Below the pieces are notes generated by a model. It was given only the letters and a program-made list of their open reading frames with translations, was not told the origin of the DNA and ran no database searches. DNA of 64,000 nt from Cellulomonas sp. Lineage in GTDB: Bacteria; Actinomycetota; Actinomycetes; Actinomycetales; Cellulomonadaceae. This document shows positions 31,302 to 40,194 of this stretch, piece after piece. Position numbers and translations under genes: made by a program. Within the stretch, counting starts at the first letter, position 1. Each line of letters opens with the position of its first letter. The stretch covers positions 93,781 through 157,780 of the forward strand of contig NZ_JAGIBD010000002.1 in assembly GCF_017744555.1 (NCBI RefSeq). Reading direction: 5' to 3'.

Positions 31302-32933
31302 TCAGCCCGCGACGGGGTCCGTCGCAGGCCGGTCGGCACGACGTGCGTCCGGGTCCGGTGCCGACCTCACGACGAGGATCGCGACGTCGTCTTCCCGGCC
31401 GGAGATGTCGAAGCGTTCCAGCAGCAGGTCGCACAGCAGCTCCGGCTGGAGGGTGCGGGCGCCGGCGACGGCGTCCGACATGTTCGAGAGCGCCGTGCGG
31501 ATGTCACCCGCCCGCCGTTCGAGCAACCCGTCGGTGACGAGGACGAGGGTGTGGTCCGCGGAGAGCTCAACGGTGCTGGACAGCCGCTCGCCCCGGTTCG
31601 GCAGCCCGAGCAGCGGCGAGGAGCCCTCCATGTACGAGGCGCCGTCGGCGGTGACGAGCAGCGGGGGCAGGTGACCGGCGTTCGTCACGACGACCCGGCC
31701 CGCCGCAGCGTCGAGCACGGCGACGCACACGGTGACGAACTCCGGGTGGTTGCGGATCAGGAGGTCGTTGAGCAGGTCGAGGGCGCGCGCGGGCGGGTGG
31801 CCTTCGAGCAGGTACGCGCGCAACGAGATGCGCAGCTCCACCATCACGGTCGCCGCCCGCAGCGAGTGGCCCTGGACGTCCCCGATCACGACGGCGAGCG
31901 TGCCGTCGCCGAGCTCGAACGCGTCGTAGAAGTCGCCGCCGACGCTCATCTGCGCGTCCGAGGCGCTGTACCGAGCGGCGACGTCGACCCCCGGGAGCGT
32001 CGGCAGGGTCGCGGGGAGCATCGACCGCTGCAGCGTCAGCGCGAGCTCGTGCTCCTCCCGGAACGAGTGCATGTTCGCGAGCGTCACGGTGAGCGCGTCA
32101 GCGAGGCGGACCGTGACCGCCTCCTCCTCGGGCGTCAGCGCGTCCTGGTCGTCGTCGAGCCGCGCTGCGACCGCGCCGACGAGCCGGCCCGCGGGATCAC
32201 GCAGCGGGACGTAGTGCCACCCGCCGACCGGCACACCGGCCCGGTCGAGCATGTCGCGCCACGCGCCAGGCACCTCGTCGGGCCGGAACTGGCCCGGTGC
32301 GGTGGCCTGCGGGAACACGAACGGGCTCACCAGCCGGCTGTACACGACCGGCTGGCCGGGGCCGGCGCACACGCACCGGGCGACCGCACCGTCGTGCGCG
32401 CGGGCGACGACGATGACGGGCCGCTCGAGGACGCCCGCGGTGCCGACGGCCGCCGCACGCATGATCTGGTCGAGCGACGTCGCCGCGCTCATGGGCACGA
32501 GCGCGGTCGCGAGCCGGGTCAGCCGCTGCGCCTGCTCGTCGACGTCCCGGCGCGCCTCGTGCGACCGGCACAGCGCCCCGATCACCGCGAGGAACTCGTC
32601 CCGGTCCAGCGGCTCCGCGAGGTAGGCGTCCGCCCCGAGCGCGAGACCCGACGAACGCGCCCGGGCGTCGATCGCAGTCGCCGAGACGTGCAGCACGGGC
32701 ACCGCCGCCGTCGCCGTCGCCTCCTTGACCCGGCGGCCCACGTCGAGCCCGGACATGTCCGGCAGGTTCACGTCGAGCACGATCGCGTCGAGGTGCGAGC
32801 CTGCCGCCGCGAGCGCGTCCACGCCGGTCGCCGCCTCGCTCACCTCGTAGCCGGCGCGACGCAGCCAGCTCGCCATCACGTACCGGTGGGCGTCGGTGTC
32901 GTCGACGACCAGCACGTGCCGCGCGGGGCTCAC
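31302..32933 (-). CDS. Receiver-GAF-PP2C (SpoIIE/RsbU-like) protein phosphatase
   Basis: The 543-aa protein combines a receiver (residues 1-125, phosphorylatable Asp54), a GAF domain (about 140-290) and a PP2C phosphatase domain (310-530: GGDFYDAFEL, VIGDVQGHSLRAATVM, NAGHLPPLL, DGLLERR). Such proteins dephosphorylate anti-anti-sigma or STAS proteins. In the receiver the conserved Lys is replaced by Glu107 (LAEPLD) and the Thr by Ser84, so signalling may be modified. It is the last gene of the stressosome operon and overlaps the hybrid kinase (GTGA), its obvious partner. Confidence 0.88.
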   Translation of the reverse strand: MSPARHVLVVDDTDAHRYVMASWLRRAGYEVSEAATGVDALAAAGSHLDAIVLDVNLPDMSGLDVGRRVKEATATAAVPVLHVSATAIDARARSSGLALGADAYLAEPLDRDEFLAVIGALCRSHEARRDVDEQAQRLTRLATALVPMSAATSLDQIMRAAAVGTAGVLERPVIVVARAHDGAVARCVCAGPGQPVVYSRLVSPFVFPQATAPGQFRPDEVPGAWRDMLDRAGVPVGGWHYVPLRDPAGRLVGAVAARLDDDQDALTPEEEAVTVRLADALTVTLANMHSFREEHELALTLQRSMLPATLPTLPGVDVAARYSASDAQMSVGGDFYDAFELGDGTLAVVIGDVQGHSLRAATVMVELRISLRAYLLEGHPPARALDLLNDLLIRNHPEFVTVCVAVLDAAAGRVVVTNAGHLPPLLVTADGASYMEGSSPLLGLPNRGERLSSTVELSADHTLVLVTDGLLERRAGDIRTALSNMSDAVAGARTLQPELLCDLLLERFDISGREDDVAILVVRSAPDPDARRADRPATDPVAG

Positions 32934-34684
32934 GCCTGCCCTGCGGACAGCCCGGCGGCGGCCGCGGCGTCGAGGAGCGCGTCGCGGGCGAGGTCGCGCT
33001 TCGCGACGAACACGGCACCCGGCAGGTCGTCGGTGCGCAGCGGCTCGGCGCTCGACAGGAGCACGACCGGGACGTGCTCCAGCGCGGGGTCGCGCCGCAT
33101 CGCCGCGAGCACCGCGTCACCGTTGAGCACGGGCATGCGGACGTCCATGAGGACCAGGGTCGGCGTCGACGCGCGGAGCCGCTCGAGCGCCTGCTGGCCG
33201 TCCGACGCCTCCACGACCGAACCGGCGAGCTCGCCGAGGAGGCCTCGGAGCACCTGACGGTAGGCGTCGTCGTCGTCGACGACGAGCACGCGCGCGAGCA
33301 GCGGCTGCAGGCGCTCCTGGTCGGCGTGCACGGGCGCACCGTCGGCGGAGCCGACGGGGAGCGTGACGACGAACGTGCTGCCGCGGCCCGGCTCGCTGGT
33401 CAGCGCCAGGTCGCCGCCGAGCGCCTCGACGGTGCGTCGCGCGTACGGCAGACCCAGGCCGGTGCCCTTGACCGACGGCTGCAACCGGTTCGGGACCTGG
33501 TAGAACTCCTCGAACACCCGCTCGACGTGCTCGGCGTCGATGCCGAGGCCCGTGTCCTCGACGCGCAGGACGACGTGCTCGCCGGACTCGTCCGGCGCCG
33601 CCGTGAGCCGCACGTGGCCGGAGTCGGTGAACTTCAGCGCGTTCGTCAGGAGGTTGCGCAGCACGCGCGCGAGCAGGTCGCGGTCGGTCCTCAGCGTCGT
33701 CCCGGGCGGGACCTGCACGTCCAGCGCCACACCGGGCCGGGCGAGCGGCAGCAGCGTCCCCTGCAGCTCGGCGGACAGCGGTCCGAGGTCGACGTCGGCG
33801 AGGACGACCTCCTGACGGCCCGACTCGGCGCGCGCGAGGTCGAGCAGCTCGTTGACCATCGCGAGCAGCGCACGCGAGCTGCCCTCCAGGTAGGACACCT
33901 GCACGCGTTGCTCGTCGTCCAGCGCGGACTCGGCGAGGAGCGACGCGAGTCCGAGGATCGAGTTGACCGGTGTGCGCAGCTCGTGGCTCACGTTGCGCAG
34001 GAACCGCGTCTTCGCCTCGTTCGCGGCGGCCAGCTGCTTGCTGCGCTCGTCGAGCTCGGCGTACAGCGCGACGACGCCGGTGTTCGTCTCCTCGAGCTCG
34101 TCGGACAGCTGGTTGTACATCGCCAGGACGCCGCGGTTGGTCTCCTCGAGCTCCTCGTTCGCCCGCGCGAGCTCGTCGCTGCGCGTGCGCAGCTCGTCGA
34201 GCGTGCGCACCAGCTCGAGGTTCTGGATCCGCAGCTCGTCGTCGGCCGTCGCCTTCCGCGGCCGGCTCAAGGCACCACGCACGTCGTCCAGTGTGTGGCG
34301 GTTCCAGCCCCCACGCACGGGGAGACGCTTGCCGAGAACCACGACGCTGCCGCCCGCCGGACCCGCCGCGACCTGCACGGAGTCGACGAGGCGACGCGCC
34401 GCGGGCACACCTCCGGCGTCGACGGCGCCGTCCGGAGCGAGCTCGTACCGGGACGTCATCGTCACGAGCAGCTCCCCCGGGGCGGGCTCCGTGACGACCT
34501 CGACGAGCACCGTCGAGCCGCCGCCCGCGAGCACGTCGCGGCCGACCTCCGAGAGCGCGGTCGCGAGGCGCACCTGGTCCTGCCGGTCCAGGCCCAGGAG
34601 CTCGGCGGCCTCCCGGCCCAGCTGGCGCAGGGTCACGACGTCGCGCTCGTCGGCGAGCTCCTCCTCGCTGAGCAGGTACCTCAC
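32930..34684 (-). CDS. Hybrid histidine kinase with RsbT-like N-terminus
   Basis: The 584-aa soluble protein has an N-terminal degenerate RsbT/HATPase-like domain (1-130), a coiled coil (about 148-225; ELARANEELEETNRG), a HisKA domain with His234 (FLRNVSHELRTP), an HATPase domain (NLLTNALKFT, DTGLGID, GTGLGLPYARR) and a C-terminal receiver (LVLMDVRMPVLNG). No membrane helix is present. Placement after rsbT and the PP2C ATPase suggests that stressosome release of RsbT-like switch proteins feeds into this kinase and on to the receiver-PP2C gene it overlaps. The GTG at 34684 is 7 nt after the preceding stop. Confidence 0.88.
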   Translation of the reverse strand: MRYLLSEEELADERDVVTLRQLGREAAELLGLDRQDQVRLATALSEVGRDVLAGGGSTVLVEVVTEPAPGELLVTMTSRYELAPDGAVDAGGVPAARRLVDSVQVAAGPAGGSVVVLGKRLPVRGGWNRHTLDDVRGALSRPRKATADDELRIQNLELVRTLDELRTRSDELARANEELEETNRGVLAMYNQLSDELEETNTGVVALYAELDERSKQLAAANEAKTRFLRNVSHELRTPVNSILGLASLLAESALDDEQRVQVSYLEGSSRALLAMVNELLDLARAESGRQEVVLADVDLGPLSAELQGTLLPLARPGVALDVQVPPGTTLRTDRDLLARVLRNLLTNALKFTDSGHVRLTAAPDESGEHVVLRVEDTGLGIDAEHVERVFEEFYQVPNRLQPSVKGTGLGLPYARRTVEALGGDLALTSEPGRGSTFVVTLPVGSADGAPVHADQERLQPLLARVLVVDDDDAYRQVLRGLLGELAGSVVEASDGQQALERLRASTPTLVLMDVRMPVLNGDAVLAAMRRDPALEHVPVVLLSSAEPLRTDDLPGAVFVAKRDLARDALLDAAAAAGLSAGQA

Positions 34685-34691
34685 CGTGGCG

Positions 34692-35717
34692 TCACCTCGA
34701 CGCCGCGGCCGGCAGCACCAGGGCGCTCGCGTCGTCCTGCCGGACCCCGAAGTCCCTCAGCAGCACGGTGGCGACGACGAGCGGCGACCGGGTGAGCAGC
34801 CCCAGGTAGGGCGCGAGGTCCATCCGCGCCGTCAGGCCGTCGCTGTGCATCACGACGACCCCGGCCGGGCCGATCGGGTACGTGGCCTCCCGGATGGTGC
34901 GGGCCTGCGCGCCCGCGATGCCGGGGTGGCTGATCATGCCGCGCGAGCCCGCGTCGTCGAGGACCGTCCCGACGATGTTGCCGATGCCGGCGTACCGCAC
35001 GGAGCCGCCCTCCACCCGCGCGACCGCGACCGCGGCCCCGCGAGTGCCGTGCAGCGCCCGGTGGACCGCGGTGAGCAGCGCGGTCGGCGGACCCTCGGGT
35101 GCGGCGCGGAAGGCCCGCACGGCCTCCTGGGCCGCCTTCGCCGCGAGCGGGCCGTGCCCGAGGCCGTCGACGAGCATCGCCGACACCACGCCGTCGTCGA
35201 CCCGGAACGCGTAGGCGTCGCCGCAGACCGGCTCGCCCGTCATCGGCCGCGTGAGGCCCGCGGCTGCGGGCGTGGTGACGACCTGGTCGGCGTCCCGCGC
35301 GAACGTCACCGCGACGACCGTGCCGAGCCCCGGACGCGTCCACAGGTCCCACGTCGAGGCGAGCCGCACGAACGACCCCATCCCGATGCCGAGCGTCCCC
35401 GTCGTCGACGTCCCGTCACGCAGCGCGTGGTCCACGTCGGCGATGCCCGGGCCGCGGTCCACGGCGACGAGCTCGAGCGTCGCCTCGACGACGCCACGCC
35501 GGGCCCGCAGGAGCATGCTGCCCCCGCCCGCGTGCTTCACCTGGTTCGTCGCGAGCTCGGTCGCGACGATGGCGACGCCGGCGGTGCGCTCCTCGTCGAA
35601 CCCCAGCCGGTGGGCGAGGCCGGTCGCCGAGCGCCGCACCGCGCCCGCGGCGCTCATGTGGTCGACCGCGAGCCACTCGACGTCCTCGACCTCGTCGGCG
35701 ACGCCCGTGCCGGTCAT
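34692..35717 (-). CDS. RsbT-type ATPase fused to a PP2C (RsbX-like) phosphatase
   Basis: The 341-aa protein joins an anti-sigma-factor-type ATPase (1-140: VATELATNQVKHAGGG, DRGPGIAD, GIGMGSFVRLAS) to an RsbX-like phosphatase (150-340: DGLGHGPLAAKAAQEA, GIGNIVG, MHSDGLTARMDLAP). In stressosomes RsbX dephosphorylates RsbR and RsbS to reset the complex; here this job is fused to a second ATP-binding domain. The ATG at 35717 overlaps the rsbT stop (ATGA). Confidence 0.85.
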   Translation of the reverse strand: MTGTGVADEVEDVEWLAVDHMSAAGAVRRSATGLAHRLGFDEERTAGVAIVATELATNQVKHAGGGSMLLRARRGVVEATLELVAVDRGPGIADVDHALRDGTSTTGTLGIGMGSFVRLASTWDLWTRPGLGTVVAVTFARDADQVVTTPAAAGLTRPMTGEPVCGDAYAFRVDDGVVSAMLVDGLGHGPLAAKAAQEAVRAFRAAPEGPPTALLTAVHRALHGTRGAAVAVARVEGGSVRYAGIGNIVGTVLDDAGSRGMISHPGIAGAQARTIREATYPIGPAGVVVMHSDGLTARMDLAPYLGLLTRSPLVVATVLLRDFGVRQDDASALVLPAAASR

Positions 35718-36130
35718 CGCGACCACGACGTGATCTCGATGCGCGTGCCCGCGCCTGGGGCCGTGTCGATGGTGAACGTCTCGACGAGGCGCCGCGCGCC
35801 CGACAGGCCGAGGCCCAGCCCGTTGCCGCTCGTGTACCCGTCGGTCATGGCCAGGTCGAGGTCCGCGATGCCCGGGCCGTCGTCGGAGAACCGGACGCGC
35901 ACACCCGTGCGGCGCGCGTCGCTCACGAGCGTGAGCACGGCCTCGCCGCCGCCCCCGTACACGAGCGTGTTGCGCGCGAGCTCGCTCGCGGCGGTGACGA
36001 ACTTCGTCTGGTCCACGAGCGAGAGGCGTGCGGTCTGGGCGAGCGCGCGCACGGCCTGCCGGACCCGGACCACGTCCGCGTCCACCGCGATGGGCACCGC
36101 CTCCGGCTCACCCACCTGGGGGCCGCTCAC
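35714..36130 (-). CDS. rsbT: RsbT-type switch kinase
   Basis: The 138-aa protein is a GHKL ATPase of the RsbT type: VTAASELARNTLVYGGGG (N box), FSDDGPGIADLDLAM and NGLGLGLSGARRLVE (ATP lid). RsbT phosphorylates RsbS and RsbR on stress and then leaves to activate its target. It lies directly after rsbS with a GTGA overlap, in the classical R-S-T order. Confidence 0.9.
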   Translation of the reverse strand: MSGPQVGEPEAVPIAVDADVVRVRQAVRALAQTARLSLVDQTKFVTAASELARNTLVYGGGGEAVLTLVSDARRTGVRVRFSDDGPGIADLDLAMTDGYTSGNGLGLGLSGARRLVETFTIDTAPGAGTRIEITSWSR

Positions 36131-36528
36131 TCAGCCTCGGTCCCGTCCGGGTCGAGGAGCAGGTGCTCCGCGTCGTCCTCGCCGACGTCGAGCAGCCGCA
36201 GGCCCTTCTCCACGTCGAGCGCGGTCCGCACGCCGCCGAGGGACAGCCCGAGCTCGACCATCGTGATCGCGACCGCCGGCCGCATGCCGACCACGACCGT
36301 CGTCGCGTCCAGCACGCGGGAGATCGATGCGATCGACGCGAGCATCCGGCCGATGAAGCTGTCGACGATCTCGAGGCCCGAGATGTCGATGAGGACACCG
36401 CGCGCACCCGTCGACGTGATCCGGTCGGCGAGGTCCTCCTGCAGCTGGAGGGCCGTGTGGTCCTGCAGGTCCACCTGGATCGAGACGAGCAGGGTCGTGC
36501 CGATCTTGAGGATCGGGACGCTCTCCAT
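36127..36528 (-). CDS. rsbS: RsbS-type STAS scaffold protein
   Basis: The 133-aa STAS-domain protein has the pattern LKIGTTLLVSIQVDLQDHTALQLQEDL and the phosphoacceptor region DISGLEIVDSFIGRML, where RsbT acts on Ser. It is about 15 residues longer at the C-terminus than Bacillus RsbS, with an acidic tail. The ATG overlaps the RsbR stop by one base. Confidence 0.9.
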   Translation of the reverse strand: MESVPILKIGTTLLVSIQVDLQDHTALQLQEDLADRITSTGARGVLIDISGLEIVDSFIGRMLASIASISRVLDATTVVVGMRPAVAITMVELGLSLGGVRTALDVEKGLRLLDVGEDDAEHLLLDPDGTEAE

Positions 36529-37382
36529 CAGGCGACCGTCAGGGCCGACGTCTCCGCCCTCCGGCCCTTGCCGGTGCGGAGCGCCGCGACCAGCGCGTCG
36601 GCGAGCGTCGCCTTGGTGCGGATGTCGCCGAACTCGATGCCGAGCGCCACGATCGTCTGCGCGATCTGCGGGCGGATGCCGCTGATGGTGCACTCGGCAC
36701 CCATGAGCCGGGCCGCCACGACCGTCTTCAGCAGGTGCTGGGCGACCTGCGTGTCGACGGCCGGGACGCCGGTGATGTCGATGATCGCGTGCTCGCTGCC
36801 CGTGTCGACGAGCGTCTGGAGCAGCTTCTCCATCACGACCTGGGTGCGGGCCGAGTCGAGCGTGCCCACGAGCGGCACCGCGACGACGCCCTCCCACAGC
36901 TTGACCACGGGGGTCGACAGCTCGAGGAGCTGCTCGGCCTGCTCCGCGATGATCGACTCGCGCGCGGAGGCGAAGGTCTCGAACGTGAACAGCCCCAGGT
37001 CGTCGACCAGGCGGAGCAGCGTGAGCAGGTCGGCCGGTGCGAGGGTCGCGTCGCCGTCCGAGAGGATCGCGTACAGCCCCTCCTTGAGCGCGAACACCGA
37101 GATGGCCGTCTCGCGCGGCGAGAAGCCCTGCCGCGCCCGCGTCGTCGAGACGCTGCCGAGCAGCCCGCGGAGCCCTTCGAACGCCGGGTCGGTGAGCGCC
37201 AGGCCACCGGCGGCCAGCCCTGCGACCAGGGTGTCGAGCACGTCGGTCTGTTCACGCTCCAGCTCGGACCGGGTGATCCGGCCGCGCAGCTCCCCGGCCG
37301 CGGTCTCGAGCCACGCGGCGGCGATGCGCTCGCGGCGGTCCTGCAGCAACGACGACAGCGGCGTGACGGGTTCCTGGGCCAT
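36528..37382 (-). CDS. rsbR: RsbR-type stressosome sensor
   Basis: The 284-aa protein has an N-terminal helical RsbRD sensor domain (1-150, TAISVFALKEGLYAIL) and a C-terminal STAS domain (LWEGVVAVPLVGTLDS, DITGVPAVDTQVAQHLLK, ISGIRPQIAQTIVALGI), in which conserved Thr residues are RsbT targets. Together with RsbS it would build the stressosome core. It is the first gene of the operon; AAGGAG sits before the ATG at 37382. Confidence 0.92.
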   Translation of the reverse strand: MAQEPVTPLSSLLQDRRERIAAAWLETAAGELRGRITRSELEREQTDVLDTLVAGLAAGGLALTDPAFEGLRGLLGSVSTTRARQGFSPRETAISVFALKEGLYAILSDGDATLAPADLLTLLRLVDDLGLFTFETFASARESIIAEQAEQLLELSTPVVKLWEGVVAVPLVGTLDSARTQVVMEKLLQTLVDTGSEHAIIDITGVPAVDTQVAQHLLKTVVAARLMGAECTISGIRPQIAQTIVALGIEFGDIRTKATLADALVAALRTGKGRRAETSALTVA

Positions 37383-37500
37383 CAGGGGTCTCCTTGCACG
37401 GTCCGACGAGGATGGTTCGGGGCAGCATCCACGTGTGTGCGCACGCAGGAGCCGACCGGCGGGGCGACTCTACCTTCCGCGGTACAGCCGCGAGGCGTGG

Positions 37501-38574
37501 TCAGCCCGCGTCGAGCGGGACGCCGCCGAGCACGGTCAGGCTCACGACGACGTAGACGACGTACAGCCCGAGCAGCAGGACGCCGTGCCGGCGGCGCAGC
37601 CGCCCGGTCGCGAGCAGCACGGCCGCGAGCGCCGTCAGCACCAGCAGCACGGGCAGGTGCCAGACGAGCACGGAACGGTCGACGGTGATCACGCCGCCCG
37701 CGAGCAGGACGACGCCGAGCTTGCCGGTCACGGAGAACACCACGCTCCCGATCACGTTGCCGACGCCGATCTCCGGCACGCCGCGTCGGGCGGGCTCGAC
37801 GGTGAGGAGCACGTCCTCCAGCGACAGCGCGAGCGTCGCGACCGTCACGCCGAACACGGTGCCGTCGAGGCCGAACGTGTCGAGCACCCCGCCGGTGCCG
37901 CGTCCGGCGACGACCGACCCCACGACGACGCCGACGAGCGCGAGCACGACGAGCGCCGCACCGGCGGGCGCGGAACGGCGTCGCGCCCGGAGGAACCCCT
38001 GGTCGACGCGCAGGTCGGCGGGCAGCACGAACGCGCCCCGCGGCTCGTCGGGAGGGCCGGCCGGGCTCGTCGCCGATGCCCCGGCGCCGACCCGCTCGAG
38101 CTCCTCGTAGAGCCCGGCGGTCCGGAACACCGGCCGCCGCGACACGTACTCCCGCACAGCGACCCACGCGACGAACCCCAGGAACAGCACCACGAGCACG
38201 CCCCCGACGACCCGCGTGAGCACACCGGTCAGGGCCACCAGCAGGAGGAGCACCGGCGCGGCCACGAACAGCACGAGGTAGTCGCGGGGCACGTCCACCC
38301 GGCTGGGCGCGAGCAGCGCCGCGAGCGCCAGCACGACGCCCGTCATCGCGACCGACGTCCCGACCACCGACCCGAGCGCGACCTGCGGCATGCCCTCGAC
38401 GTTGACGACGACGCCGTACGCGAGGTCGTCGAGCTCGATCCCCGTGAGCACGACCGCGACGAGGAACAGCGACACCGCCCACCGGCTCGCGACGCCGACC
38501 AGGTGGCCGACGAGCTTCTCCGCGCTGTACACGAGCAGCGCGACGCCGAGCACGAACTCGATCACCGGGAGCAC
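37501..38574 (-). CDS. Cation/Ca2+ exchanger of the CaCA superfamily
   Basis: The 357-aa inner-membrane protein has ten or so helices in two inverted alpha repeats: GSVVGTSVAMTGVVLALAAL in the first and GVGNVIGSVVFSVTGKL in the second, the G-N/T-x-x-G-S/T motifs that hold the cation. A cytoplasmic loop of about 60 residues separates them. The ion (Ca2+ or Na+/H+) is not determinable. The GTG at 38574 has GGAGG six bases before it. A CCTAGG palindrome lies in the divergent promoter region. Confidence 0.8.
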   Translation of the reverse strand: MLPVIEFVLGVALLVYSAEKLVGHLVGVASRWAVSLFLVAVVLTGIELDDLAYGVVVNVEGMPQVALGSVVGTSVAMTGVVLALAALLAPSRVDVPRDYLVLFVAAPVLLLLVALTGVLTRVVGGVLVVLFLGFVAWVAVREYVSRRPVFRTAGLYEELERVGAGASATSPAGPPDEPRGAFVLPADLRVDQGFLRARRRSAPAGAALVVLALVGVVVGSVVAGRGTGGVLDTFGLDGTVFGVTVATLALSLEDVLLTVEPARRGVPEIGVGNVIGSVVFSVTGKLGVVLLAGGVITVDRSVLVWHLPVLLVLTALAAVLLATGRLRRRHGVLLLGLYVVYVVVSLTVLGGVPLDAG

Positions 38575-38692
38575 GGGCAGCCCTCCGTCGGGCCGGCTGC
38601 AGAGCGGACGCCGTCCCATCGTGGAGGCGGGCGGAGTCGCCCGGCAACGGCTGCCGCCGGCGACGATCACCCGCTCGATCACCCCGAGGGTC

Positions 38693-38706
38693 GGGACCTA
38701 GGTCCC
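38693..38706. promoter_or_regulatory. Perfect 14-bp palindrome GGGACCTAGGTCCC
   Basis: It lies in the divergent region between the exchanger (starts 38574) and the PAS gene (starts 38743), 37 bp before the latter. Its GGGAC half-sites recall DosR/DevR boxes. Confidence 0.6.
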
Positions 38707-38742
38707 AGATCGCTGGCCCGACCTGCGACGAAGGGTCGGGGT

Positions 38743-39294
38743 GTGCGACCACCCGCAGCCCGCCCCACCTCCCAGGAGAGGACGTTCGCGCGTGAGGAGA
38801 TCATCGTCTCCAAGACCGACCTGCGCGGGCACCTGACCTACGCGAACGACGTGTTCGTCCGCGTCTCCGGCTACACCCGGCGCGAGCTGCTCGGCCGCCC
38901 GCACTCGCTGATCCGGCACCCCGACATGCCGCGTGCCGTGTTCCGCACGCTGTGGGACACGGTCCAGTCGGGCGACGAGATCTTCGCGTACGTGAAGAAC
39001 CTCGCCGCCGACGGGTCGTTCTACTGGGTGCTCGCGCACGTCACGCCGTCGACCGACGCGCACGGCGTCCCGGTGGGCTACCACTCCAACCGGCGGCTGC
39101 CCGAACCCGCGGCGATCCGCGCCGTCGAACCCGTCTACGCGCTGCTCCTTGCCGAGGAGCAGCGGCACCCGACGGGCAACGCGGCGGTCGACGCGTCGTC
39201 CGCGCTGCTGCGGGACTGGCTCGACGAGCGCCGCACGACCTACGACGAATGGGTGTGGAGCGTCATCAACGCGCACGAGGGCGGTGCCCGGTGA
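38743..39294 (+). CDS. PAS-domain sensor of the aerotaxis-receptor type
   Basis: The 183-aa soluble protein is almost entirely an Aer-like PAS domain: [55 protein letters not shown], then [16 protein letters not shown]. In Aer this domain binds FAD and senses redox state; the Trp in FYWV and the [13 protein letters not shown] loop fit. It lacks a membrane or signalling part, which is supplied by the next gene through a GTGA overlap. The GTG at 38743 is chosen because the family begins [14 protein letters not shown]. Confidence 0.85.
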   Translation: MRPPAARPTSQERTFAREEIIVSKTDLRGHLTYANDVFVRVSGYTRRELLGRPHSLIRHPDMPRAVFRTLWDTVQSGDEIFAYVKNLAADGSFYWVLAHVTPSTDAHGVPVGYHSNRRLPEPAAIRAVEPVYALLLAEEQRHPTGNAAVDASSALLRDWLDERRTTYDEWVWSVINAHEGGAR

Positions 39295-40193
39295 GGCAGC
39301 TGCTCCGGCGGAGCGGGACCGTGACGGTCGTCGATCCCGGTCCGGCGACGAGCACGGGCGGGCTCGACGCGATCGTCGACGTGCTGCACCGTGCGGCCGC
39401 CGGCGACTTCGAGGCCCGCACCGCCGAATCCGACGACCCCGCGCTCGACGAGGCCGGCCGCGCGCTCAACTCCCTGCTCGACGTGGTCGACGCGTTCGTC
39501 CGCGAGTCGGGTGCCGCGCTCGCCGCGAGCGCCCGCGGGCGCTTCCACCGGACGTTCGTCGAACGCGGCCTGCCCGGGGCGTACCGCGACGGCGCGCGCC
39601 GCATCAACGACGCCCGCGACCTGCTGCGCGCCGCCGACGAGGCCGCCACCGAGGAGGCCGAGGTCCGCAGCGTCATCGTCGCGCAGGCCGTCGAGGTCTC
39701 CCAGCACGTCGCGGCCGCGTCGACGGAGCTCGGCGCGTCCGCGCAGAGCCTGCGCGGCACCGTCTCGGCCGGTGTGGACGAGCTCGGCACGACCGTCGAC
39801 CTCGTGCACCGGCTGGAGGACGCCTCCACCCGCATCGACGAGGCCGTCACCCTGATCCTCGAGGTCGCGTCCCGGACCCGTCTGCTCGCCCTCAACGCGA
39901 CCATCGAGGCCGCGCGGGCCGGCGAGCACGGCAAGGCGTTCGGGGTCGTCGCCGACGAGGTCCGGCAGCTGTCCGACCGGGTCGCGGCGTCGTCCGCGGA
40001 CATCTCGGCGCAGGTCGACGAGGCCCAGGCGGTGTCTCGCGAAGTCTCGACGTCGATCAGCCGGGTCGCCGCGCTGATCGCGGAGATCGACGCCGAGGCG
40101 ACCGGTGTCTCGTCCGCCGCGGGTCACGCCGAGGGCGGCCTGGCCCGGATGGCCGAGTCGCTGCGCGCGGACATCGGGCGCTTCGCGGAATGA
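39291..40193 (+). CDS. Soluble methyl-accepting-chemotaxis-type signalling protein
   Basis: The 300-aa protein has no membrane segment. Residues 1-125 form a HAMP-like helical input; 126-300 are an MCP coiled-coil with the conserved tip [44 protein letters not shown] near 195-245. With the upstream PAS gene it forms a split Aer: PAS senses, this protein transmits. No chemotaxis kinase or flagellar gene is in the window. Confidence 0.85.
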   Translation: MRQLLRRSGTVTVVDPGPATSTGGLDAIVDVLHRAAAGDFEARTAESDDPALDEAGRALNSLLDVVDAFVRESGAALAASARGRFHRTFVERGLPGAYRDGARRINDARDLLRAADEAATEEAEVRSVIVAQAVEVSQHVAAASTELGASAQSLRGTVSAGVDELGTTVDLVHRLEDASTRIDEAVTLILEVASRTRLLALNATIEAARAGEHGKAFGVVADEVRQLSDRVAASSADISAQVDEAQAVSREVSTSISRVAALIAEIDAEATGVSSAAGHAEGGLARMAESLRADIGRFAE

Positions 40194-40194
40194 C

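Noticed and set aside
31302-37382. A sigma-B operon
   Set aside because: No sigma-factor, RsbW or RsbV gene is in the operon or in the window.
36028-38742. A 1088-codon plus-strand open frame leading into the PAS gene
   Set aside because: It is antisense to rsbRST and the exchanger; only the last 184 codons, from the GTG at 38743, have a family pattern.
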